A DNA stretch of 29,912 bases from Gelidibacter sp035515035 (GTDB lineage Bacteria; Bacteroidota; Bacteroidia; Flavobacteriales; Flavobacteriaceae): the NCBI RefSeq assembly GCF_035515035.1, contig NZ_DATJCA010000101.1, positions 1 to 29,912 of the forward strand, in the 5' to 3' direction. The translations under genes and the position numbers were made by a program. Positions 15,595 to 22,843 of the stretch are shown piece by piece. The notes under the pieces are model-generated. The model did no database searches. It was not told where the DNA came from and saw only the letters and a program-made list of their open reading frames with translations. Position 1 is the first letter of the stretch. Each line of letters opens with the position of its first letter.

Positions 15595-16014
15595 TTATTT
15601 CAGCCATTCTTTAGCAATCGCGCGTTTTGAAAACCAAATGAGAAACACCACGATAACGATGCTTGTCAATGGTATGAAAATATCCCTCGGATTGATTTCC
15701 GTCAATACATAGAATTGTTGGATACCCACGGCAAGAAAAGAAATGATAAATAAAATGTAGGCCACTTTTTTACGCAGAAGCCATGAAATAGCTCCTAACA
15801 ATCCGGCAAAAACGGCTATGGAAAAGATTGAAATGAACCAAATTGGAAGATCTTCGTATAAATTTTGCTGTGTATGGGATCCGCTTGATAGTTTGCCTGC
15901 GGTCATAAAAGTTTGCATAATATAATTATACACACCAAAGATATTCCAAAGCAAAGCAATAATACCGACAATCCAAAAGTAAGCTGGAGGTGTTTTAGTA
16001 GAATTAATATTCAT
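15595..16014 (-). CDS. Four-helix membrane protein of unknown function
   Basis: From the ATG at 16014 the protein has 139 residues and four predicted membrane helices: PAYFWIVGIIALLWNIFGVY, a helix around IWFISIFSIAVFAGLLGAI, one at VAYILFIISFLAVGIQQFYV, and IFIPLTSIVIVVFLIWF. I know similar small flavobacterial membrane proteins only as hypotheticals. The start codon lies inside one arm of a 15-bp perfect inverted repeat (16009-16058). An in-frame GTG at 16044 would extend the protein by 10 residues. The 75-codon gene at 16104-16331 lies upstream on the same strand. Confidence 0.8.
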   Translation of the reverse strand: MNINSTKTPPAYFWIVGIIALLWNIFGVYNYIMQTFMTAGKLSSGSHTQQNLYEDLPIWFISIFSIAVFAGLLGAISWLLRKKVAYILFIISFLAVGIQQFYVLTEINPRDIFIPLTSIVIVVFLIWFSKRAIAKEWLK

Positions 16015-16058
16015 AAATTGTTGGTTTTTTGTAGTTAAAGACACAACAATTTATGAAT
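16009..16058 (-). repeat. 15-bp perfect inverted repeat over a start codon
   Basis: ATTCATAAATTGTTG (16009-16023) and CAACAATTTATGAAT (16044-16058) are exact reverse complements separated by 20 nt. On the minus-strand mRNA the 3' arm contains the AUG of the membrane-protein gene (16012-16014). A folded 5' UTR would therefore bury the start codon in a 15-bp stem. Confidence 0.75.
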
Positions 16059-16103
16059 TTTTTATTTATAAACTGTGCCATAATGCGACTTTGGCAGAAA
16101 GAT

Positions 16104-16331
16104 TTAATCTTCCTCTACCACATGAAGGACTGGGGTTTTATTTACCCATTTTCCATTTTTTGATTCCCCCAAGATGTACACTTCTTTTGTCTGTTCATAT
16201 TCTTTGATCGTTCGAAGCATATGTTCTTTGGTATCTCTATGGATTTTAATCCCTGTAGTTTTACCTTTATTTCTAATTTCTATATAGAAGCCGTCTCTAA
16301 ATTTGATCGGTCTTGTAGGTGGTCTTCCCAT
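16104..16331 (-). CDS. Small conserved flavobacterial protein
   Basis: The 75-residue product begins MGRPPTRPIKFRDGFYIEIR, continues with a basic KIHRDTKEHMLRTIKEYEQTK helix, and ends with acidic residues. I recall closely similar short proteins in other Flavobacteriaceae, always uncharacterised. A mix of basic strands and one helix could fit a nucleic-acid-binding or regulatory protein, but no known motif supports that. It has no signal peptide or membrane segment. It lies 89 nt upstream of the membrane-protein gene on the same strand and is divergent from corA. Confidence 0.8.
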   Translation of the reverse strand: MGRPPTRPIKFRDGFYIEIRNKGKTTGIKIHRDTKEHMLRTIKEYEQTKEVYILGESKNGKWVNKTPVLHVVEED

Positions 16332-16536
16332 TTATTTAAAATATTTTGAAGGATTTAACTCGCATATTAAACAAAATAATGCCAAAAAGCAAACCCTTAA
16401 TTGAACTTTTCAAAAATAGATTACATTTATCTCATATCCTCATGAATTTGATAGTAATTTTATATTCTTTAATTGAGCCCTACTATACCAAAAAGTTTTT
16501 TACATTTAAAGTTTTGATGATCACTAGAAATCCAGA

Positions 16537-17607
16537 ATGAAACCCAAAAAGAAAAGAAAATCCTATAAAACAGTCAATCGTTCCCCCGGTACGGTTTATT
16601 ATAAAGGTAAAAAAAAATCTACAGTAACTGCTGTTGATATTATTAATTATAGCAAAGAGGCTTACCACAAAATTGAAACCCAAAAGGTAGAGGATGCTTT
16701 TCACTTTAAAGGCAATAATCAAGTAACGTGGATAAATGTAAACGGGCTGAACAATACTTCAGAGATAGAAAAATTGGGCATCCATTACGGTTTGCATCCA
16801 TTAACCTTAGAGGATATTGTAAATACCACACACAGACCAAAACTAGATGAATTTGACAATTACTTATTTGTCATTTTAAAAATGCTCTATTTTAAGAATG
16901 AAACCGAACTAGTGTATGAGCAGGTCAGTATGGTGATAGGAGAAGACTATGTACTGACTTTTCAAGAAGCGGATGGCGATGTTTTTGACGATTTAAGGGA
17001 ACGCATTTCATCTGGAAAAGGGCGGGTGCGAAGTTTGGGCTCTGATTATTTAATGTACGCCATTATTGATGCTGTAGTAGATCATTATTTAACCGTTATT
17101 GAAGTTTTTGGAGATAAGATTGAAGATATTGAAGACCGCGTGTTTGAAGCCGATTCTGATAACAATCAAACAGCCACAATCATACAGGGTTTAAAACGCG
17201 AAATCCTGAAAATTAGAAGATCCGTGCTTCCATTACGGGAAGTCATCAACCTTCTGGATAAAATAGAGAATCCAATAATTGAAGAAAAAACCCATAACTA
17301 TTTAAGAGATTTATATGACCATATTGTGCAGGTCAATGAAAGTATTGAGGTCTATCGGGAAATGGTCTGGAGTTTATTGGATATGTATATGACCATCATC
17401 AGCAATAAGATGAATGAAGTCATGAAAGTCTTGACTATCATGGCCAGCATATTTATTCCATTGACCTTTATTGCGGGCGTTTATGGGATGAATTTTGATA
17501 ACATGCCCGAACTGCATTATAAATACAGTTATTTTATACTTATTGGGGTCATGATTATAATTTTTCTGATGATGCTGGTTTATTTTCGAAAAAAGAAGTG
17601 GCTGTAG
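16537..17607 (+). CDS. corA: CorA-type magnesium/cobalt transporter
   Basis: CorA forms a pentameric channel that takes up Mg2+ and also passes Co2+ and Ni2+. The 356-residue protein has a large cytoplasmic N-terminal domain ending in a long helix (about 215-297). Two C-terminal membrane helices follow (about 298-316 and 331-350), with the signature YGMNF (Gly317-Met318-Asn319) at the end of the first. The acidic periplasmic loop after GMN (FDNMPEL) and the basic tail RKKKWL are typical. An N-terminal 30-residue basic stretch (KPKKKRKSYK) is extra compared with short CorA proteins. An mscS gene follows after 38 nt, probably in the same transcript. Confidence 0.95.
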   Translation: MKPKKKRKSYKTVNRSPGTVYYKGKKKSTVTAVDIINYSKEAYHKIETQKVEDAFHFKGNNQVTWINVNGLNNTSEIEKLGIHYGLHPLTLEDIVNTTHRPKLDEFDNYLFVILKMLYFKNETELVYEQVSMVIGEDYVLTFQEADGDVFDDLRERISSGKGRVRSLGSDYLMYAIIDAVVDHYLTVIEVFGDKIEDIEDRVFEADSDNNQTATIIQGLKREILKIRRSVLPLREVINLLDKIENPIIEEKTHNYLRDLYDHIVQVNESIEVYREMVWSLLDMYMTIISNKMNEVMKVLTIMASIFIPLTFIAGVYGMNFDNMPELHYKYSYFILIGVMIIIFLMMLVYFRKKKWL

Positions 17608-17645
17608 CGCTTTTTAAATAATAAGTCATAAATCGTGATAATCAC

Positions 17646-18539
17646 ATGAAAGACGAACTAAACAAATCTTTTGACTCTCTTGTCAATAAACTTTTGGGTT
17701 GGATGAATTCCATTGTGGAAAATCTTCCCAATTTGATCTTGGCATTCTTGGTGCTGATGTTGGCTTATTTTTTGGCGAATCACATCAGCAAACTCACTTT
17801 AAAGCTTCTTGGTAATCGCGTCAAGCAGAAGTCAGTAAGCAATATCATAGCTAGACTTACCACAGTTGTCATTGTTATGATGGGTTTGTTTTTAGCCCTC
17901 GGGATTTTGAATCTTTCGCAAACGCTGACTTCTTTGATAACAGGCGCTGGAGTTCTTGGGTTGGTCATAGGTTTGGCTTTACAGGGCACTTTGTCAAATC
18001 TCATCTCAGGCATCGTCATTTCATTTAGGGAAAAAATTCAAATAGGAAATTGGGTAGAAACTAATGGGTTTACTGGCGAAATTATAGATATCAATCTGAA
18101 AAATTTGACCCTGAAGGAATCTGACAATAATGTGGTTATGATTCCCAATAAACTGATCTTGGACAATCCCATGAAAAACTATTCGCTTACCTCTTACATA
18201 AGAGTGGATTTGTCATGCGGAGTAGGCTATGAGTCCGATTTAGAATTTGTAGAAAAATTGACCAAGGAAACTTTAGAAAAAACATTTGAAAAAATTGATG
18301 ACAGCAAACCTGTGGAATTTTTTTTCACGGAGTTTGGCGATAGTTCAATCAATTTTAGATGCCGTTTCTGGATTGAGGGCACAAAAAGTGTCCATAACCT
18401 AAATGCCACAAATAAGGCGATCATCGCCATTAAAAAAGCATTTGACGCAGAAGGAATCAATATTCCATTTCCAATCAGAACCTTACAGTTTGGCAATAAC
18501 TTGGGCTTGGATAAAAACACTACAGATAAAGAATCTTAA
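17646..18539 (+). CDS. mscS: MscS-family small-conductance mechanosensitive channel
   Basis: MscS opens on membrane tension during hypo-osmotic shock. The 297-residue protein has the canonical small MscS layout. There are three membrane helices (about 28-48, 66-88 and 94-127). The third is the Gly/Ala-rich pore helix with GAGVLGLVIGLALQGTLSNLISG. The beta domain (IGNWVETNGFTGEIIDINLKNLTL) and the alpha/beta cytoplasmic cage follow, ending INIPFPIRTLQF. It lies 38 nt after corA. It is one of three MscS-type loci in this window. The 255 nt that follow, up to 18795, contain no gene I can support. Confidence 0.95.
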   Translation: MKDELNKSFDSLVNKLLGWMNSIVENLPNLILAFLVLMLAYFLANHISKLTLKLLGNRVKQKSVSNIIARLTTVVIVMMGLFLALGILNLSQTLTSLITGAGVLGLVIGLALQGTLSNLISGIVISFREKIQIGNWVETNGFTGEIIDINLKNLTLKESDNNVVMIPNKLILDNPMKNYSLTSYIRVDLSCGVGYESDLEFVEKLTKETLEKTFEKIDDSKPVEFFFTEFGDSSINFRCRFWIEGTKSVHNLNATNKAIIAIKKAFDAEGINIPFPIRTLQFGNNLGLDKNTTDKES

Positions 18540-18794
18540 GACTTTAAGTTTTAGATGGGATCCGGAACCTAAAGCCTACTTTTTCGTACTTTTAAGAAAT
18601 ACACCATTATGAAGTGGAAATCCATAATTTTATATAGGCTGACTGAAAGTGTGCTTCTTGAAATAGCTGTAAAGAATAATAAGAAAACAAATAAATATTC
18701 GTGTATTCGTGGCTAAAGCACCTCTAGAAATTGAAGTTGTTGCAATGAAACTTCAGACTTTAATCTTAAACATATAATAAAAACAACATTACAA

Positions 18795-19478
18795 ATGACT
18801 GTACCTACTGCATTCTCCACTGATTTATTGGAGTTCCTCAAATTATTAAAGGAAAATAACGATAGAGATTGGTTCAATGAACATAAAAAGGAATTTAAAA
18901 AACTGGAAGTCGATGCCAAACGAACCTTCAATAAATTGCTCGACATTTTAAAAACCCATGATGATGTAGATAGGCTAAAAAACTTTCGGATTTATAGAGA
19001 CGTCCGATTTTCCAAAAACAAAGCGCCTTATAAAACCCATTTTAGTGGCTCTTTTTACCGGAGGAAGCCAGCGTTACGAGGGAGTTATTACCTCCATATT
19101 CAACCTAATGATGAATCGTTTATTGCAGTGGGTTTTTGGGATCCTTCCAAACAAGATTTAATGCGAATAAGAAAGGAATTTGAAGTGGATGATGAAGACA
19201 TTAGGACCATCCTTAATGAAAAAAAATTCCAGACAATCTGGGGTGATCTTTTAGGCGAAGAACTAAAAACTGCGCCCAGAGGCTTTGATAAAGAACACAA
19301 AGCCATAGACCTGATCCGTAAAAAACAGTTTCTTTTCACAAAAAACTATACGGATGCACAAGTTGTTTCTCCGAATTTCATAAACGAGGTCAATGCGTCA
19401 TTTAAAGCGGCGAGACCTTATCTGGATTATATGAGCAGTGTACTGACCACCAATATTAACGGAGAACCGCTTATATAA
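18795..19478 (+). CDS. DUF2461 family protein
   Basis: The 227-residue protein matches the DUF2461 (TIGR02453) pattern: FLKLLKENNDRDWFNEHKKE near the N terminus, FRIYRDVRFSKNKAPYKTHF in the middle, and GSYYLHIQPNDESFIAVGFW. The function of the family is not established. It is cytoplasmic, with no signal or membrane segment. Its last 8 nt overlap the 3' end of the convergent GreA-like gene, so both stop codons lie within 19471-19478. I see no clear promoter in the 255-nt gap upstream; a 7-bp stem-loop (TGAAGTT / AACTTCA) lies there about 50 nt before the start. Confidence 0.9.
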   Translation: MTVPTAFSTDLLEFLKLLKENNDRDWFNEHKKEFKKLEVDAKRTFNKLLDILKTHDDVDRLKNFRIYRDVRFSKNKAPYKTHFSGSFYRRKPALRGSYYLHIQPNDESFIAVGFWDPSKQDLMRIRKEFEVDDEDIRTILNEKKFQTIWGDLLGEELKTAPRGFDKEHKAIDLIRKKQFLFTKNYTDAQVVSPNFINEVNASFKAARPYLDYMSSVLTTNINGEPLI

Positions 19479-19914
19479 CTTCTGTAATGGTAAATGTCTG
19501 GCCATTAAACGCCACATGGTCTCCTTTGACTTTATTCTTTAGAAGCATGCCTATTGGGGAGCCTAAAGAAATGGCAAAGACATTCATAGTTTCTGTCTCA
19601 ATTTTACCAGCACTTATGGAGATGAAAAAGTTATTGGTGGTTGTTTTGACCAAACTGCCCAACACTACTTTATCAGATACCATTTTTGGGCTGATGGATT
19701 TTAAGCTTTCCATCATCTTTTGGGCATCAATAAGATGCTGTGAGTTTTTTTCAAGATCATTAAAGAGCTTCCCGTTTCCAGAATCATCTTCTTCGCCACT
19801 TTTATCATTGCTTTCAATAGATTCCTTGATGGTTTCTATCTCATTCTTGTAATTGGCAATACGCTTGTTGGCATAGTCAAGACAAGCCTGCAACACATCA
19901 CTTTTTATTTTCAT
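19471..19914 (-). CDS. GreA/GreB-like transcript-cleavage factor
   Basis: GreA/GreB factors insert a coiled coil into the RNA polymerase secondary channel and promote cleavage of backtracked RNA. This 147-residue protein has an N-terminal coiled coil (about 5-70, with acidic residues in EESIESND- and EEDDSGNG-type stretches) and a C-terminal FKBP-like domain. The hallmark ISLGSPIGMLLKNKVKGDHV matches the Gre C-terminal signature S-P-I-G-x-x-L-x-x-K-x-x-G-D. It is slightly shorter than GreA (about 158), so it is a Gre-like paralogue rather than the main GreA. Its start overlaps the upstream gene by 4 nt. Confidence 0.8.
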   Translation of the reverse strand: MKIKSDVLQACLDYANKRIANYKNEIETIKESIESNDKSGEEDDSGNGKLFNDLEKNSQHLIDAQKMMESLKSISPKMVSDKVVLGSLVKTTTNNFFISISAGKIETETMNVFAISLGSPIGMLLKNKVKGDHVAFNGQTFTITEVI

Positions 19915-20324
19915 ATAACTTTTGCCATTTGAGGCTCAAATAGTTGGATATGACCAATCAAACGCTCTTTTACGAGAGTCATCATGCGCTTGTTCAATGC
20001 AGATGAATTTTGGATATAAATGGCAAACTCTTCAACCGTGAATTGACCAATGATCATTCCCTTAATTGAATTTCTGAACTTCATATCCTTGTGAATGGCG
20101 TTTTCAATATAGTCTAATTGTTTCGGCAAAGATAGCTCATAAAATACATTTTTGTGCTTGTCTATATAATTTTTAAAAACAACAATTAAAAGCTCATTTT
20201 GAAGCATGAGCAAAGGTCTCAATGTAGCGTTTTGGAAGCGTTCCTCACTGCTCATCGAATCATAGATAATGGCAGTAGGGATGATGGGCCTCATCTGGAT
20301 TAAAGCATCGGTTCTATTCGTCAT
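19911..20324 (-). CDS. Conserved flavobacterial protein of unknown function
   Basis: The 137-residue, mainly helical protein begins MTNRTDALIQMRPIIPTAII and contains LPKQLDYIENAIHKDMKFRN and IIGQFTVEEFAIYIQNSSAL. I recall near-identical proteins in many Flavobacteriaceae. Some are labelled glyoxalase-like, but I see no glyoxalase metal motif. An internal Met at residue 11 is an alternative start. It overlaps the Gre-like gene by 4 nt (ATGA), so the two are probably translated together and may work together. A 20-bp palindrome lies 4 nt before the start codon. Confidence 0.8.
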   Translation of the reverse strand: MTNRTDALIQMRPIIPTAIIYDSMSSEERFQNATLRPLLMLQNELLIVVFKNYIDKHKNVFYELSLPKQLDYIENAIHKDMKFRNSIKGMIIGQFTVEEFAIYIQNSSALNKRMMTLVKERLIGHIQLFEPQMAKVI

Positions 20325-20328
20325 GACT

Positions 20329-20348
20329 TTAAGTTTTCTTAAACTTAA
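20329..20348 (-). repeat. Palindrome just before a start codon
   Basis: TTAAGTTT (20329-20336) and AAACTTAA (20341-20348) are exact reverse complements with a 4-nt spacer. On the minus strand the stem ends 4 nt before the ATG of the gene at 19911-20324. It could be an operator or an mRNA hairpin limiting ribosome access. Confidence 0.55.
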
Positions 20349-20475
20349 GCAATATGACTTGGATTACTCTTAAACCTCTGAGATGTTGTTAACGGGGTTA
20401 TTAACAATACGTGTGTTCTGATCATTTTTAGTCGGCATTAGTGCTTTTTAAAAATGTAATTCAGAATGATTGAAG

Positions 20476-20483
20476 TATCTTTG
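20476..20483 (+). promoter_or_regulatory. Candidate -7 promoter box for the DUF72 gene
   Basis: TATCTTTG matches TAnnTTTG and ends 28 nt before the ATG at 20512. No TTG at 17-nt spacing is present, so only the -7 part is supported. Confidence 0.45.
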
Positions 20484-20511
20484 AAGTTATAAAATCTCAA
20501 AACAAAAACCC

Positions 20512-21387
20512 ATGCAATTTGGTAGCGTTGACCATCCCCAAGATATAGATTTTTCTTTGCCCGACGATCATATAGACACATCTTCTGTACTTTTAAATCT
20601 CGCAAATAAAGGTCGACCTAATATTTTTGTAGGATGTTCCCAATGGAGCAAAACCAAATTAAAAGGGTTTTATCCTGTAGGCACCAAAGATCCGCTTGCT
20701 TATTATGCCACACAGTTTAATTCGGTCGAACTGAATGCAACATTTTACCGCATTTTTTCGCCGGAAATCTTTGCTACTTGGTATGATAAAACACCAGCTG
20801 GATTTAAGTTCTTTCCAAAACTTTATCAAGAGATAAGCCATTGGAAACGATTGAAAGATGTAGATAAAGTAGTTGACGATTTTTTGTACAGCGCTGTAAA
20901 TCTTAAAGAGAAGATGGGAACGCTGTTTTTACAAATGCACACTAATTTTGGCCCCAAGGATTTTGATAGAGTGGACGCCTTTGCTAAATCATGGCCTAAA
21001 GAAATTCCGCTTGCCATGGAGTTTAGACATACCGACTGGTACAATGACATTTCAGTAGCGAACCGATTATATGATTTATTGGAAACTTATAATATTTCCA
21101 ATAGTATCGTTGATACTCCTGGCAGACGCGATTTATTGCACATGCGATTGACGAACGGCACAGCTTTTATTAGGTTTGTTGGAGCAAACCATGAGAGTGA
21201 CTATTCGAGATTGAATGATTGGGTGGAACGTCTTAAGCTTTGGAAACAACAAGGGATCAGGGAAATCAATTTTTTTGTGCATCAAGATATCGAAAAAGAA
21301 ACGCCGTTGCTTGCCACATATTTTATCGAAAAGTTAAATGCGGCATTGGGTACGAATTTGATTATCCCCAAAAAGATCAGAATCTAA
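20512..21387 (+). CDS. DUF72 (YecE-like) family protein
   Basis: DUF72 proteins adopt a TIM-barrel-like fold; no biochemical function is established. The 291-residue protein shows the family motifs VGCSQWSKTKLKGFYPVGT, FNSVELNATFYR, FKFFPKLYQEISH, LAMEFRHTDWY and a late VDTPGRRDLLHMR. It is cytoplasmic. It has its own candidate promoter at 20476 and is followed by about 200 nt without a gene. This gap holds a 6-bp hairpin AATTGA-ttg-TCAATT at 21430-21444 and a possible promoter box at 21499. Confidence 0.9.
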   Translation: MQFGSVDHPQDIDFSLPDDHIDTSSVLLNLANKGRPNIFVGCSQWSKTKLKGFYPVGTKDPLAYYATQFNSVELNATFYRIFSPEIFATWYDKTPAGFKFFPKLYQEISHWKRLKDVDKVVDDFLYSAVNLKEKMGTLFLQMHTNFGPKDFDRVDAFAKSWPKEIPLAMEFRHTDWYNDISVANRLYDLLETYNISNSIVDTPGRRDLLHMRLTNGTAFIRFVGANHESDYSRLNDWVERLKLWKQQGIREINFFVHQDIEKETPLLATYFIEKLNAALGTNLIIPKKIRI

Positions 21388-21498
21388 AATTATTTTAAAC
21401 CAGCGTATTTCGGACCTATAAAAACAAAGAATTGATTGTCAATTGGGCTGAATGTGGATTGCATCAACATTAGTGTGGAATAGATTAATTTATAGCTT

Positions 21499-21506
21499 TA
21501 AGTTTG
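21499..21506 (+). promoter_or_regulatory. Candidate -7 box upstream of the lipoprotein pair
   Basis: TAAGTTTG matches TAnnTTTG, about 88 nt before the ATG at 21595. A second near match, TATATTTA, is at 21561-21568. Neither has a clear -33 TTG. Confidence 0.3.
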
Positions 21507-21594
21507 TATTTATTAACAAAATATGGGAATTTCTTAACACCCGATGTGTAGTAAAAATCGTATATTTAAGAGAAACCAATTAATACTACTTACA

Positions 21595-22077
21595 ATGAAA
21601 AAACTAGGAATTACACTTTTTATAGCGACGCTTTTTGTGTCCTGTTCACTTTCAAAGGTTGAAAAATCTGCGAGAAAAACTATTGATGGCAATTGGGTGC
21701 TCAATTCTGTTACTTATGATGAGCAGGGAGTCTTCGATACCACTTTATTTGGTGATGTTACAACATCTTGTTTTGAGGACAGCCAGTGGTTTTTTAGATC
21801 TAATAATAGTACGGGGACTTATAATGTAACAAATGCCGAGTGCTCAACGGGTGTCAGATACTTTAGATGGGCAGCAAATGAAATAGGTAAGGATACTGGC
21901 GACTTTGACTTTACCATGAAATTCACCGATGAAAAGAAAAAAGATCTTCAAGACAAAACAGGTTTTAGAATGAAGATGAAATATTTGGACGATAACTCCA
22001 TGCAAATCACACAGACCATTCAATTTGAAGGAAAGCCATTTAATATTAACCTAAATTTTACAAGAACAACTTTATAA
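21595..22077 (+). CDS. Lipocalin-like lipoprotein
   Basis: From the ATG at 21595 the protein has 160 residues. It begins with a lipoprotein signal (KKLGITLFIATLFVSC; predicted lipidated Cys17). The mature part has the beta-rich pattern of Bacteroidota lipocalin-like domains (IDGNWVLNSVTYDE; STGTYNVTNAECS; FRWAANEIGKDTGDFDF; MQITQTIQFEGKPFNINLNF). An upstream in-frame ATG at 21544 would bury the signal peptide, so I reject it. The start context is a 10-nt AT-rich stretch without a Shine-Dalgarno sequence. The OmpA-domain lipoprotein gene starts 10 nt after its stop, indicating an operon of two outer-membrane or periplasm-facing lipoproteins. No ligand is known. Confidence 0.85.
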   Translation: MKKLGITLFIATLFVSCSLSKVEKSARKTIDGNWVLNSVTYDEQGVFDTTLFGDVTTSCFEDSQWFFRSNNSTGTYNVTNAECSTGVRYFRWAANEIGKDTGDFDFTMKFTDEKKKDLQDKTGFRMKMKYLDDNSMQITQTIQFEGKPFNINLNFTRTTL

Positions 22078-22087
22078 AACTTTAATT

Positions 22088-22780
22088 ATGAAAAATTTAT
22101 TAAAAACAATCACACTGTTATTTATGGTCACAGCATTCATTAGTTGTGATGCGACAAGAAATGCTAACAATAAACAAAAAGGAACTGTTATTGGTGCTGG
22201 AGGTGGCGCTGTTATTGGCGGTGTTATAGGTAATAATGTAGGTAGTAAAAACAATTCAGCTTTAGGAGCCATTATTGGTGCTGTAGTAGGTGGTGTTGCA
22301 GGAAATTACATTGGTGACCGAATGGATAGACAAGCTGAGCGTATTGAAGAAGAAATCCCAGGAGCTCAAGTAGAGCGAGTTGGTGAAGGGATAAATGTTG
22401 TTTTCGATGAGAGCAGTGGTGTTTACTTTGATACCAATAAATACAATATTAATGCTGCATCTTCAGCAACACTTAACAAGCTGGCAGGTATATTTAAAGA
22501 GTACCCTGACACTAATATTTTGGTAGAAGGCCATACTGACAGTACGGGTCCAGACAAGTTTAATATGACTCTTTCAAAACAAAGAGCGCAAGCAGTATCC
22601 AGTTATTTGTCTAGTCAAGGAGTTTCTTCTGGTCGATTTACAACCAATTGGTACGGTCCTAATCAGCCCAAGTATGATAACTCAACTGTAGAAGGTCGAG
22701 CTAAAAACAGACGTGTGGAATTGGCCATTATTGCTAATGAACAAATGAAGAAAGAAGCAATGGAAAAAACAGGAAATTAA
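22088..22780 (+). CDS. OmpA-domain lipoprotein with glycine zipper
   Basis: The 230-residue protein has a lipoprotein signal (FMVTAFISC; predicted lipidated Cys20). A glycine-zipper segment follows at about 32-78 (GTVIGAGGGAVIGGVIGNN, then GAIIGAVVGGVAGNYIGD), then a C-terminal OmpA/MotB peptidoglycan-binding domain (about 108-220). That domain includes VYFDTNKYNI, ILVEGHTDSTG and the conserved EGRAKNRRVEL. It probably tethers the outer membrane to peptidoglycan. It follows the lipocalin-like gene by 10 nt and is closed by an intrinsic terminator. Confidence 0.93.
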   Translation: MKNLLKTITLLFMVTAFISCDATRNANNKQKGTVIGAGGGAVIGGVIGNNVGSKNNSALGAIIGAVVGGVAGNYIGDRMDRQAERIEEEIPGAQVERVGEGINVVFDESSGVYFDTNKYNINAASSATLNKLAGIFKEYPDTNILVEGHTDSTGPDKFNMTLSKQRAQAVSSYLSSQGVSSGRFTTNWYGPNQPKYDNSTVEGRAKNRRVELAIIANEQMKKEAMEKTGN

Positions 22781-22806
22781 AACACCTTAGGTCAAGGTCA
22801 TTTAAG

Positions 22807-22841
22807 CAGTCTTATTTAAGTTAATAAGGCTGTTTTTTTTT
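22807..22841 (+). terminator. Intrinsic terminator after the OmpA lipoprotein
   Basis: CAGTCTTATT (22807-22816) pairs with AATAAGGCTG (22823-22832) over 10 bp with one wobble and a 6-nt loop. Nine T residues follow (22833-22841). It points in the plus direction and sits right at the stop codon of the convergent MscS-like gene. Confidence 0.85.
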
Positions 22842-22843
22842 GC

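Noticed and set aside
16346..16540. 64-codon plus-strand frame ending at the corA start (TGA overlapping ATG)
   Set aside because: Composition is irregular, I recognise no family, and it occupies the divergent promoter region between the 75-residue gene and corA. The overlap with the corA start looks accidental.
18540..18794. Possible gene or RNA in the gap between mscS and the DUF2461 gene
   Set aside because: No frame of good composition. There is a short direct repeat (ATTCGTG twice, around 18697-18711) and a 7-bp stem-loop, neither enough for a call.
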